DNA of 64,000 nt. Origin: Methanomassiliicoccaceae archaeon (GTDB taxonomy: Archaea > Thermoplasmatota > Thermoplasmata > Methanomassiliicoccales > Methanomethylophilaceae). How positions within the stretch are numbered: the first letter of the stretch is position 1; each line of letters starts with the position of its first letter. Position numbers and translations under genes: made by a program. The notes beneath the pieces were generated by a model, which was given only the letters and a program-made list of their open reading frames with translations, did not search any database and had not been told where the DNA came from. Positions 36,499 to 44,812 of the stretch are shown in pieces. The stretch lies in assembly GCA_016284295.1 (NCBI GenBank), contig JAEEOP010000040.1:41105-105104 (forward strand), given 5' to 3'.

Positions 36499-37482
36499 AT
36501 GAAGGTATTCGCTTTCGACGTCAGGGAGTACGACGAATAGGGCTTCTTCGCCCAGTACACGAAGGAACTGGGCATGGAATGGGACTGCACCTCGCAGATC
36601 TTGCGCCCGGAGACCGTCGACCTTGCAGCCGGATACGAGTACGTCTCCGTTTTCACCACCCCGATCACCGCGTCGATGCTCGACAGGTTCAAGGAGATCG
36701 GTGTGAAGATGATCGGGACCAGATGCATCGGGTTCGACCACATCGACCTCGTCCACGCCAAGGAGATCGGCATGGTGGTGACCAACATCACCTACGATTC
36801 CGACGGTGTGGCGGAGTTCAACGTCATGGAGATCCTGATGGCGGTCCGCAGGATCAAAGAGGTCATGAAGAAGTCCATGGGCAACGACTTCAGGCTGAAC
36901 TGCCTGCTGTCCAGACAGCTCAAGGACCTGTCCGTCGGTGTGATGGGTGCGGGAAAGATCGGCCTCGCCGTACTGAAGGATCTTTCGGGCTTCGGATGCA
37001 AGCTCTACTACTGCAACCGCAGGAGGAAGGAGGAGGCGGACAAGTACGCGGAATACGTCAGCACGGAAGAGCTGATCAGGACCTGCGACGTCATATCCCT
37101 GAACATGGAACTCAACGACGAAACACATCACATCCTGGATGCGGAAGCCTTCTCGAAGATGAAGGATGACGTCGTCATAGTCAACACCGGCAGGGGAGCG
37201 CTCATCGACAGCCAGGCGCTGATAGACGCCCTCAACTCCGGCAAGGTGTCATGCGCTGCGCTGGATGTGGTCGAGAACGAGCTCGGCCTCACCTACAATG
37301 ACTGCAGGGACAAGGACCTGACCGGTCAGTACATAGACATCTTCAGGAACATGCCCAACGTAATCTACACCCAGCACATGGCGTTCTACTATCACAGGGC
37401 GGTCAGCGACATGGTGTACAACTGCCTTCTGAGCATGAAGATGCACAACGAGGGCAAAGAGATACCCCACAGGCTCGCGTGA
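36499..37482 (+). CDS. D-lactate dehydrogenase-like 2-hydroxyacid dehydrogenase with in-frame UAG codon
   Basis: Reading from ATG 36499 gives MKVFAFDVREYDE, then TAG at 36538-36540 (codon 14), then GFFAQYTKELGMEWDCTSQ and a 312-residue remainder without further stops. The segment before the TAG is the expected first strand of this family (E. coli LdhA begins MKLAVYSTKQYDKKY, with Lys at this position). Downstream features are the NAD motif GVMGAGKIGLAVL, catalytic Arg in NTGRGALIDSQAL, Glu in DVVENE and His in TQHMAFYYH. UAG is probably decoded as pyrrolysine. The alternative is internal initiation at 36574 (AAGGA 7 nt before). A small hairpin GGGC/GCCC (36540-36553) starts at the UAG. Confidence 0.8.
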
Positions 37483-38463
37483 TCACTCGAAGAACAGCGA
37501 ACCCTTGTCCTCTATCAGATACGAGAAGTGCCTCTTGAGGGTGTCCTCGAACCTCTTCAGGGCCATGTTGTACGAGCCTTCCAGGGACTTCTCGTCCTGG
37601 TTCAGGGAATTCAGATAGATCTTCTGATACTTGGGCTCGTCCGCCTCCTCGACCAGTTCGATTATGGACGAGATCTTCTCCTCGATGTCCCTCTTGCTGC
37701 GGATGTTGATCGATAATATCTTGTCTATAAGGCTAAGGTCGGTCTTGAGGAACGATATCACATCCTCGCAGGCCTCATCCTTGAAGCGTCCGGACATCTC
37801 CGCATCGATGAAGAAGTCGATCTTCGAGTCCTTCATGTCCCTGACCTTCTTGAGGGTGACCGCATCCTCGATGGGGATGAGCATCACAAATGTTGCATCA
37901 TCGTCGTCCTCCGGAGCGTCGATCATCTTCGCCTCGTCTGGGGCCTCGATCCTTGACTGCTCTTCGGGCGCCTCTATCTTGGAAGGTTCCTCCGGAGCCC
38001 CTATCTTCGAGGGTTCATCGGGAGCCTCTATCGTAGGCTGTTTGTCAGGGGCCTCGATACGATGCACCTCATCGGGAGCCTCGATCCTGGACTTCTCCTC
38101 AGGTGCGTCGATCCTGGCTTGTGGTTCAGGAGCGTCTATCCCCGCCTTCTGCTCGGGCGCTTCGATCCTTGAGGACTCGTTCATCTTGGACAGGTCGCCC
38201 TTGCGGCATGCGTCCAGGCAGTACTCGTCGAGCAGCTCGTACTTGGACAGCCTCCTGCGGTAGAGATCGGATGCTATGGGTTCGGATTCGGGGACCTTCC
38301 TGCCCTCCGCCAGGGCCTCGATGACGTCCAGGTCCCTGCCGATATGGCCTATGATGGAAAGATACTCCTTCCTGTTGGCCGGGTCCGTACGGATCATGGC
38401 CGAGAATATGACGAGCTCGTTCAGCTTACGGTCCCTCATTGCCTCGAATCTAGCATCCCACAT
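37483..38463 (-). CDS. Protein of unknown function with ten 9-residue IEAPDE repeats
   Basis: A 326-residue protein: a helical N-terminal region (1-99), about ten consecutive nonapeptides of the pattern I-(E/D)-A-P-(E/D)-x-x-x-x (residues 100-189, acidic and proline-rich), and a C-terminal helical region (190-326). No signal peptide or transmembrane segment. The repeat looks like a flexible linker. Family not recognised. It is convergent with the dehydrogenase gene, whose stop abuts this one. Confidence 0.75.
   Translation of the reverse strand: MWDARFEAMRDRKLNELVIFSAMIRTDPANRKEYLSIIGHIGRDLDVIEALAEGRKVPESEPIASDLYRRRLSKYELLDEYCLDACRKGDLSKMNESSRIEAPEQKAGIDAPEPQARIDAPEEKSRIEAPDEVHRIEAPDKQPTIEAPDEPSKIGAPEEPSKIEAPEEQSRIEAPDEAKMIDAPEDDDDATFVMLIPIEDAVTLKKVRDMKDSKIDFFIDAEMSGRFKDEACEDVISFLKTDLSLIDKILSINIRSKRDIEEKISSIIELVEEADEPKYQKIYLNSLNQDEKSLEGSYNMALKRFEDTLKRHFSYLIEDKGSLFFE
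37897..38166 (-). repeat. 27-bp tandem coding repeats (about ten units)
   Basis: These bases encode the ten nonapeptide units (IEAPEQKAG, IDAPEPQAR, IDAPEEKSR, IEAPDEVHR and so on). Units differ at several positions, so the array is old or under protein-level selection. Confidence 0.8.
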
Positions 38464-38760
38464 GCCATCTGGATGTGATTACACGTTCATAACAGTATCC
38501 TCCGACCGTCTGAACAGGGGCTGTGACGATCGAAGGAAAAGATATTCACAATATCGCACCGAGTGCATGGTTCGGACATCAAAGGATGCTCAGGACGATG
38601 GGGCCCGCCATGGAAGAGGAACTGTACGCCTGCATACGATGTGCAAGGAAACCGATCAGAGGATGTGCGCATTCCTCGGAAAGGGACCCTATTACGGGAT
38701 GAACGTCCCCCGGGGCCTCGACCGCTCGGATTCTCAAAGGGATATGAAGAAAAAGTGAAA
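38464..38760. other. Intergenic region with a possible 34-residue small ORF
   Basis: No standard gene. A short frame at 38598-38702 (+) would encode a 34-residue peptide containing YACIRCARKPIRGCAHS, a CxxC...CxH pattern that could bind zinc. No clear ribosome-binding site or TATA box was seen, so it may be chance. Nothing else is recognised. Confidence 0.25.
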
Positions 38761-38775
38761 GGGGTGCTGGACCCC
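38761..38775 (-). terminator. Hairpin after the TBP gene
   Basis: On the minus strand GGGGT-CCAGC-ACCCC, followed by TTTC and TTTTTC, lies about 24 nt after the TBP stop. Confidence 0.5.
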
Positions 38776-38798
38776 CTGGAAAGTTTGTATGTGTGTCT

Positions 38799-39347
38799 TC
38801 ACGGAAGGAGCCCTGCGCTCCTGAGCTCCTCGGCGAGGTTGTCGACGGCCCTTCCGGCCTCCTCCAGCCTCTTCGCACCGGCGATGACGATCTTACCGGA
38901 TCCGAACAGGAGGATGACGACCTTGGGGTCGCTGATCCTGTAGACCAGACCGGGGAACTGCTCGGGCTCGTATTCGACCTTCTCGAGACCGAGGGTGATC
39001 GCGGTGGTGTTGAGGTTGACCTCGGATCCGAGGTCCGCGGATGAGACCATGTTCTGGATCTCGGTCTTGGGGTTGTCGTAGACATCCTGACCGATGGCCT
39101 TCAGGTCGGACAGGACCTTGGCGACTGATGCCTCGAGCATCTTGAGGTCGGTGGATCCGGTGAAGACCGCCTTTCCGGACCTGAAGAGGAGAACGGAGGT
39201 CTTGGGGTCCTTTACCCTGTAGACGAGTCCGGGGAACGTGTGGGGGTCGTATTTGGAGTCAGGTAGACCCTCCATGATCTTGTTCAGATCGAATCCGTCG
39301 GAAAGCTGTGTAGATGCTACGATGTTCTGTACGTGAAGGTCCCACAT
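38799..39347 (-). CDS. tbp: TATA-box-binding protein
   Basis: A 182-residue archaeal TBP built of two repeats (LHVQNIVASTQLSDGFDLNKI at the start, IQNMVSSADLGSEVNLNTTAI midway), each with the FPGLVYR and FxSGK strands. It binds promoter TATA boxes and recruits TFB and RNA polymerase. A TATATA box (39371-39376 on the complement) is centred 27 nt from the ATG, so the mRNA is probably leaderless. Confidence 0.97.
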   Translation of the reverse strand: MWDLHVQNIVASTQLSDGFDLNKIMEGLPDSKYDPHTFPGLVYRVKDPKTSVLLFRSGKAVFTGSTDLKMLEASVAKVLSDLKAIGQDVYDNPKTEIQNMVSSADLGSEVNLNTTAITLGLEKVEYEPEQFPGLVYRISDPKVVILLFGSGKIVIAGAKRLEEAGRAVDNLAEELRSAGLLP

Positions 39348-39431
39348 GGTACAACGGGATTTATAAGCAATATATAAACTATATGAGAAAAACCGCGTCG
39401 GATCGCCGAAAATCAGTTTAATCCAACCGAA

Positions 39432-41357
39432 TCAGAACCTGCGGCGCGGTCTGGAGCCAGAGCCCCTGGGGCCCCCTCCTCTCCTCTTCGGCCTGCTCTC
39501 GTAGCCGTCCTCCTCGAAGATGCTTTCGAAGGTGGCCAGATCGGCAGTCTCCTCGTAATGCTTACGGACGAACTCCTTGACCTCCTCATCCGAGCAGACC
39601 TTCTTCAGCCACTTGACCGAGGGCACTTCTGGATCGCCCTCCATCTCGAAGTAGAGCTTCGCCGCTTCCATATCGGCGCCGACGTCATGCAATGCGTAGA
39701 TCATCTTCTTGGTATGATAGAATTCATCCTTGGACTTCTCGATGAGCGCTTCCTTGCAGAAGTTCATGCCCTTGTCGTAATGGTCCTTGAGCCAATCGAT
39801 CTCCTTGGAGACGCTCTGCTTCCCCAGTTCGGAACCGACCTCAAGGATGCGCTCCCTGCTGTCGGCGCAGTACTGGTCCAGATAGTACATCTCGTCCAAT
39901 CCTGCCTGGTAGACGACCATGAGGTTGGCCAGGTCGTTGTTCTTCAGGTAGATTCCCGCAAGGCACTTCCTGACGTCGTTCCTGAACATCTTGGCGGAGA
40001 GTTCATCGATGGCCTCCTGGCATCCGGCCCTGGCGGCGTTCATCATGACGGACATGTACTCCTCCTTCTTCGACTCCAGGCTCTTGGCCTTGAGGTATGT
40101 TCCGAACGGGGTATCCTGCACCTTGAACTCCCCCTGCTTGGAGATTATGAGGTCCTTGTACTGCGGGTACTTCTGCCTGAGCCATTCCACGGCGTTGCCT
40201 TCTGATCTGGCCACAAGGAACTCGCTGAAGAACGCCGCCTCGGGCACCGACTTGGAGTTCTCCTTCAATTCCCTGACCGCCCTGGCGTCGCCGTTCATGG
40301 CGCGCGTGAACATCACATTGACGGACTGCTTGAGCTTCACCGCATCCTCGATCCTCTTGAGATGCGCCTCGGCCGAAGCGGAATCCTTCCTCCTGCGCAT
40401 GAGGTCCAGTCCCTTGACGACCTTGTCCCTGTCGTCGGGATACCTGGATGCGAACACGTCGATTATCGGGTCGTCGCCCTCTACCTCCTCCAGGCAGATC
40501 TTCCTGTAGATCGCATGGGTGGTCTGCTTTGAGTATTCGCCGTCGAAGAAGGTGCGGTCGTAGCCCTTGTCACGCTCTATGCATAGATAATCGAACTCTG
40601 TGAGCGCGTCCTCGGAGCAGTTCGGGCCGATCGCAGTGCGTATAGATTGGAACGAATCATTGCCGGCCTCCCTCAGGATGCGCTCGGCGTTATTCCTGCA
40701 GCCCTCGCTCATCATGACCGAGCCGTGGAGGAACATGACCATGGCGACGTTGGTGTCGCCGTTGACGAGGCAGTCGATGCCTCTGTTGAGCAGTCTGGTG
40801 GCATCCTTGGGGAGGGTGAGTCTCCTGTTCTCCTCGTGTGGTTCGGATGATTCGTCGCGCGGGGGCCTGTCGTAGGACCTCTGGTCCCTGCGTGGGCCTC
40901 TGTCGTCCCTCCTGTCGAAGGATCTCCTGTCCCCTCTGGACTTGAAATCCTTGCGGTCTCCGCGGGGCTTGAAGTCCTTGCGGTCCCCCCTCGGCTTGAA
41001 ATCCTTATGGTCGCCGCGTGGCCTGGAGTCCCTGTCCCTGGGCTTGAAGTCGCGGCCCCTATGGCCGTGGTCCCCATCCTTAGGTGTGGAATCCCTGTCC
41101 CCTTTGGGCTTGAAATCCTCGCGGTCTCCGCGGGGTTTGAAGTCCTTGCGGTCTCCGCGGGGCTTGAAGCCGCCGGAACCGGAATCCCTGCGGCCGAAAC
41201 CGCCCTTGGACCTCCGATCTCCATCCCTCGGACGGCGTTCTCCCTGCCTGTCCCCCTTGAATCCGTCGGAACCGTTGTTTCCATGGTACGGCCTGTCACC
41301 ATCCCTGCGCTCGCGGCGCTTGGGCCTCTCTCCGTGTTCTTCACTCTCATAAGCCAT
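39432..41357 (-). CDS. Low-complexity RG/RD-rich protein with helical C-terminal region, unknown function
   Basis: A 641-residue protein. Residues 10-170 are highly charged and repetitive (units like KDFKPRGDR; Gly, Arg and Asp dominate), typical of nucleic-acid-binding disordered tails. From about 175 the protein is alpha-helical, perhaps TPR/Sel1-like repeats, and it ends in an RG-rich basic tail (RPKRRGGGPRGSGSRPRRRF). A longer frame reaches 41570, but MAYESEEHGE at 41357 is a natural start. I would guess an RNA-associated scaffold; no enzyme motif is seen. Confidence 0.8.
   Translation of the reverse strand: MAYESEEHGERPKRRERRDGDRPYHGNNGSDGFKGDRQGERRPRDGDRRSKGGFGRRDSGSGGFKPRGDRKDFKPRGDREDFKPKGDRDSTPKDGDHGHRGRDFKPRDRDSRPRGDHKDFKPRGDRKDFKPRGDRKDFKSRGDRRSFDRRDDRGPRRDQRSYDRPPRDESSEPHEENRRLTLPKDATRLLNRGIDCLVNGDTNVAMVMFLHGSVMMSEGCRNNAERILREAGNDSFQSIRTAIGPNCSEDALTEFDYLCIERDKGYDRTFFDGEYSKQTTHAIYRKICLEEVEGDDPIIDVFASRYPDDRDKVVKGLDLMRRRKDSASAEAHLKRIEDAVKLKQSVNVMFTRAMNGDARAVRELKENSKSVPEAAFFSEFLVARSEGNAVEWLRQKYPQYKDLIISKQGEFKVQDTPFGTYLKAKSLESKKEEYMSVMMNAARAGCQEAIDELSAKMFRNDVRKCLAGIYLKNNDLANLMVVYQAGLDEMYYLDQYCADSRERILEVGSELGKQSVSKEIDWLKDHYDKGMNFCKEALIEKSKDEFYHTKKMIYALHDVGADMEAAKLYFEMEGDPEVPSVKWLKKVCSDEEVKEFVRKHYEETADLATFESIFEEDGYESRPKRRGGGPRGSGSRPRRRF
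40915..41180 (-). repeat. Degenerate tandem coding repeats (KDFKPRGDR units)
   Basis: Imperfect units of about 27 bp encoding (K/E)DFKP(R/K)GDR, repeated at least seven times with insertions, in the N-terminal part of the RG/RD-rich protein. Confidence 0.7.
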
Positions 41358-41619
41358 GATGACGACCGACCTGTTCCGTGATTGGATGGATGCGGACATC
41401 CGCCACCCAGTCCGATATAAGCCTATGGGCGAGTAGTATATATTGAGTTGTCTCGGCGATATGAGTAGGAACTCCTTGGGCGACCGTCTGGCTCCGGGTA
41501 ATAGTACTCCAATTGTGATTGCGGATGGCGAAGCTATGTCCTGTCGACAAGTATTCGGATGATGTTGCATCTCGGACGGACTTTATCAATACGATAATGT
41601 TGAGAACACTGGAGAGAAG

Positions 41620-41802
41620 ATGGCGACGAAGAGTTTCTTCGAGGATATGATAATAGATACGGAAGAGGCCGCTAGGAACCTCGAAAAGGCGTTCTATGAT
41701 GCAGAACACGGTATAAACCGTATCGACACATCACATGCCAAAGGTCCGATAACGGATGAGGACGAGATTAGAAGGATCATGGGGTGGCAAAGCCGATACT
41801 GA
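41620..41802 (+). CDS. Small conserved-looking protein, unknown function
   Basis: A 60-residue soluble protein beginning MATKSFFEDMIIDTEEAARNL. GGAGAG (41611-41616) is 3 nt before the start. The N-terminus resembles small proteins found beside toxin-antitoxin or regulatory genes in bacteria (from memory, not checked). No toxin partner is obvious; the next gene is a zinc-ribbon protein 59 nt downstream. Confidence 0.6.
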   Translation: MATKSFFEDMIIDTEEAARNLEKAFYDAEHGINRIDTSHAKGPITDEDEIRRIMGWQSRY

Positions 41803-41861
41803 ACGGCCTTCCGGGATCGGATGTCGCAGGATATTTACGTCTGGAACGAAGTTCACCGATC

Positions 41862-42353
41862 ATGGGTCTATTCTCTCGTAAGAAGGAGGAGGTGCAGCTG
41901 CCCTCCGGCGGTAACGAACTCTATACGGACAGGAAGTACAACACGTTCTGGCTCCTGGGCCTCAGCCCCTTCGAGGACTACTCGGATGAGGAGTTCAACG
42001 CGGCGATGGACAACGAGATCAAGAAGCTGTCCCGCGTCCTCAGGACCCAGCCCGTGGAGATGGTCAGGGTCAAGACCCAGAAGAAGCTGGACAAGCTCCA
42101 GGACATCTACGGCAAGAAGGACATCCTCGAGAAGGAGAAGGACGATGCCGTGCTGATGTTCAACGAGGACATGCTGAGGTACAACAACGAGCTCAGCACC
42201 GACATGGAGAAGATCGATTCGGCCATCGCTAGGTCGGGATGGAGAGGGGACGGAATCAACCCCCTGAACGTCAAGGGCCTCCCTCAATGCAAGCACTGCG
42301 GTTACATCAACAGACGCGTAAAGAAGTGCATCCACTGCGACAAGAGGCTGTGA
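41862..42353 (+). CDS. Protein with C-terminal zinc ribbon, unknown function
   Basis: A 163-residue protein starting MGLFSRKKEEVQLPSGGNEL. It has an alpha-helical charged middle region and a C-terminal zinc ribbon CKHCGYINRRVKKCIHCDKR. The ATG at 41862 is chosen because the longer frame has no recognisable upstream sequence. It is convergent with a TPR protein, the two stop codons abutting at 42353/42354. A regulatory or adaptor role is possible. Confidence 0.7.
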   Translation: MGLFSRKKEEVQLPSGGNELYTDRKYNTFWLLGLSPFEDYSDEEFNAAMDNEIKKLSRVLRTQPVEMVRVKTQKKLDKLQDIYGKKDILEKEKDDAVLMFNEDMLRYNNELSTDMEKIDSAIARSGWRGDGINPLNVKGLPQCKHCGYINRRVKKCIHCDKRL

Positions 42354-42983
42354 TCAGCGCCTGAGGAATCCGAACCTGGATTTCTTGACGTTTCCGTCCT
42401 TGTCGAACTTCTCCCTCATGAGACGGTCGTAGTTCTCCTTGACCTTCCAGTCGCCGGGCTTCAACTCCATGAGGATCTCCAGCTCCTCTTTCGCTTTCTG
42501 ATAGTCCTTTAGGTCGTTCAGCAGGAGCGCGGAGTAGTTCTGGTGATACTCGTACCTGTTCGGAGCGAGAGCTATGGCCTTCTCGTAGTACTCCCCCGCC
42601 TTGGGGAAGTCAACCATCTGGTTCCTGAGGAACCTGGCGTACGTGTTGTACAGGTCGGCCGACGGCTGGACCTCCAGCAGCTTCAGGAAGATCTCGTTGG
42701 TCTCCTTGTTGTTCTTCTTGTTCTGCGAGAGGACGGCGGCCTTGGCGTAGAGAGCGTCGTAATAATCGGGATCCAGGTCGAGGACGATGTCCAGCTGCAT
42801 CATGCCGTACTGCATGTCCTTCAGGCCGTAGATTATGTGCTGGGCCAGTTGGAGCCTCGCCTTGCAGTTGTGGGGGTCGGTCTTGAGATACTCCTCGAGG
42901 GTCTCGACTGCGCCGTGTATGTTGCCGCTGTCGTACTGCCTCTTGGCCTTGCTCATGGCCTCGTACGCCGGATCCGAACTCAT
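42354..42983 (-). CDS. TPR-repeat protein
   Basis: A 209-residue protein made of tetratricopeptide-like helix pairs (AKRQYDSGNIHGAVETLEEYLKTDP, QLDIVLDLDPDYYDALYAKAAVL, AGEYYEKAIALAPNRYEYH). It ends in a basic tail (KSRFGFLRR). Probably a protein-protein interaction scaffold. Confidence 0.85.
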   Translation of the reverse strand: MSSDPAYEAMSKAKRQYDSGNIHGAVETLEEYLKTDPHNCKARLQLAQHIIYGLKDMQYGMMQLDIVLDLDPDYYDALYAKAAVLSQNKKNNKETNEIFLKLLEVQPSADLYNTYARFLRNQMVDFPKAGEYYEKAIALAPNRYEYHQNYSALLLNDLKDYQKAKEELEILMELKPGDWKVKENYDRLMREKFDKDGNVKKSRFGFLRR

Positions 42984-43040
42984 GCACCTGCAACGGCGAC
43001 CAGACTAAAATGGCTTATCCTTCCTGTCGATGGGGTCACC

Positions 43041-43403
43041 ATGGAATTGGTTACGAAGTTCTGCGCGGGCGTCATAATGACACTGCTGTTCGTTATCGGG
43101 GTGCCTTTCCTAACTCAGACGTACATAGCGCCTGCCGTGACCGACCTGGTCGGGAACAACACGTTCATGATCCTCGGATCGGAGGCGCTGGTGCAGCTGA
43201 TAATGTTCATCGTCCTGATAGGCTTCATACTGGTCCTGGGCGGAGGCGCGATCCTGAGGTGGTGCGGCGTAGTGGGTGTTCTGGGAATGGTGTTCGCCTA
43301 CTGGCTGCTCGGCGACGTGACCATGGCGATAGTGCCCCTCCTGTGCCTCACAGTGGCGTACATAGTCACGATCCCTATCAGGGAGAGGTTCAGCAAGAAT
43401 TGA
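43041..43403 (+). CDS. Small integral membrane protein
   Basis: A 120-residue protein with three or four transmembrane helices (CAGVIMTLLFVIGVPFL, QLIMFIVLIGFILVLGG, WCGVVGVLGMVFAYWLL and VPLLCLTVAYIVTI) and a basic C-terminus. The ATG at 43041 is preceded by GGGGTC. A longer frame through the TPR gene was rejected. Family unknown. Confidence 0.7.
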   Translation: MELVTKFCAGVIMTLLFVIGVPFLTQTYIAPAVTDLVGNNTFMILGSEALVQLIMFIVLIGFILVLGGGAILRWCGVVGVLGMVFAYWLLGDVTMAIVPLLCLTVAYIVTIPIRERFSKN

Positions 43404-43448
43404 TGATGAAGGGTCTGTGACCCTTCTTTGAATCGTTTATTCTGAGAA

Positions 43449-44021
43449 TCAGACCGTGGGCGTGTTGCGCATCTTGGATCCGAGCTCCTTGGCCTCACGG
43501 AGGACCTCGGGGTTCTTCGCCGCGGGCGCCTTGCGCTTCTGGTCGCAGTAGGTGATGACTCCGAGGATCTCGAATCCGATGAGCTCGAGATTCTTCTTGA
43601 GCCTGTCGGATGCCGCCTGAAGCTCAGAATCCGGATAGCAGCTGGATATCACGAGTACAGCCTTCTTCCCTGGTTTGAGGGTCGATTTCCTGTCCTTGTC
43701 CAGGAAGGAGTACATCCTGTCCTCGATGACCTTGTAGGTGGCGGTGGGACCGTTGAAGTACAGAGGCGTGCTGAACACGACGCAGTCCGCATCGACGATG
43801 TCGTCGAGGACCACGGTCACGTCGTCGTCTATCTTGCACCTTCCGGTCTTCTTGCACTCCATGCAGCGGTTGCAGTCCTGGACCGACTTGAATTTGGTGG
43901 GCCTGTGCAACGTCACTATGTTCGTGGACAATCCCATCGCGCCGTCCAGGAAGGCGTCAGTGATCTTCGCCGAACTGCCCTCGGGGTTCGGGCTGCACGA
44001 TATAGCGACTATCTTTCCCAT
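43449..44021 (-). CDS. Flavodoxin-fold iron-sulfur flavoprotein (Isf-like)
   Basis: A 190-residue NAD(P)H-dependent FMN reductase fold: MGKIVAISCSPNPEGSS forms the FMN phosphate loop. CNRCMECKKTGRC (CX2CX2CX5C) is the compact cysteine motif of methanogen iron-sulfur flavoproteins. STPLYFNGPT contacts the flavin. It could reduce oxygen species or accept electrons from ferredoxin. Start could also be 44030. The MarR regulator gene lies directly upstream on the same strand. Confidence 0.85.
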   Translation of the reverse strand: MGKIVAISCSPNPEGSSAKITDAFLDGAMGLSTNIVTLHRPTKFKSVQDCNRCMECKKTGRCKIDDDVTVVLDDIVDADCVVFSTPLYFNGPTATYKVIEDRMYSFLDKDRKSTLKPGKKAVLVISSCYPDSELQAASDRLKKNLELIGFEILGVITYCDQKRKAPAAKNPEVLREAKELGSKMRNTPTV

Positions 44022-44088
44022 GCTGTTCATGACCTCATTCCTCTTATTAATATCTACACTTTTAAGACTTAAAAGCACCAAAACGCGT

Positions 44089-44643
44089 TCAACTCTTCTC
44101 CGGCAGACGCACGGACTGCGCCTCGTAACCATCCTCGGGCGGGATGATATGCAGGTGTGTGTAGAACGGGTCCTCGTACTTCGAACCCATGTAGCTGTCG
44201 ATATCGACGTTCATGTTGTTCAGTACGCGGATCAGCGTGTTCCTCATGCTGAGGATGTCCTCACGGGAGATATTGCGGAAGTAGCTGTTGTTCAACTCCG
44301 TGATGCCATCCATGACCTTTGTGGCCAGGGCGTGCCCCTCGGAGGTTAGATAGATGTTGTACTTCTTGCTGCTCTCCGATTTCCTGTCGTCATAGACCAT
44401 GCCCTTCTCCCTGAGGATCTTGATGACACGGTTCGTGTTGGCAGTATCCAGATCGAGGAAGCGGGAGAGGCTGACGAGTGTCTGACCATCCTTGATCTGG
44501 AGCGCGATGAGGTAGACCGCGTGCGCGCTGGTCAGACCGTACTCCGAAACGATGTCGGTCATGTTCTTGCGCATCACAAGACTCATCCTGTCAAAGAACG
44601 CTGGAAGAAATGAGTTCCAGTAAATATCCTCTCCTTCTGTCAT
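44089..44643 (-). CDS. MarR-family transcriptional regulator
   Basis: A 184-residue winged-helix regulator: LTSAHAVYLIALQIKDGQTLVSLSRFLDLDTANTNRVIKILREKGMV is the DNA-binding core with a wing around YDDRKSESSKKYNIYLT, followed by a C-terminal dimerisation helix. The ATG at 44643 is preferred to 44664 because a TATATA box (complement of 44665-44674) lies about 27 nt upstream, giving a leaderless start. It may control itself and the flavoprotein downstream. Confidence 0.85.
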   Translation of the reverse strand: MTEGEDIYWNSFLPAFFDRMSLVMRKNMTDIVSEYGLTSAHAVYLIALQIKDGQTLVSLSRFLDLDTANTNRVIKILREKGMVYDDRKSESSKKYNIYLTSEGHALATKVMDGITELNNSYFRNISREDILSMRNTLIRVLNNMNVDIDSYMGSKYEDPFYTHLHIIPPEDGYEAQSVRLPEKS

Positions 44644-44664
44644 CACGCAGGAAAATCTTTCCAA

Positions 44665-44707
44665 CTTTATATAGTTAGTTTGAAACGACCGGTGTGAGAA
44701 CCGGTGT
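44665..44707 (-). promoter_or_regulatory. TATA box and direct-repeat operator of the marR gene
   Basis: CTATATAAAG on the minus strand (44665-44674) is the TATA box. Just upstream, ACCGGTGT occurs twice in tandem (44688-44695 and 44700-44707, 12-nt period), a candidate regulator site. Confidence 0.55.
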
Positions 44708-44780
44708 TAACATGACTGTGTTAGTACAACGGACTCATATCAGCGGACCAGTTGGCTCCGGCCTGAACGGCTAGCAGACT

Positions 44781-44790
44781 ATTATACGAT
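44781..44790 (+). promoter_or_regulatory. TATA box of the HMG-CoA reductase gene
   Basis: ATTATACGAT is centred 27 nt before the ATG at 44813, so the transcript is probably leaderless. Confidence 0.6.
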
Positions 44791-44812
44791 AAAGAACAAT
44801 AATCCGACCATC

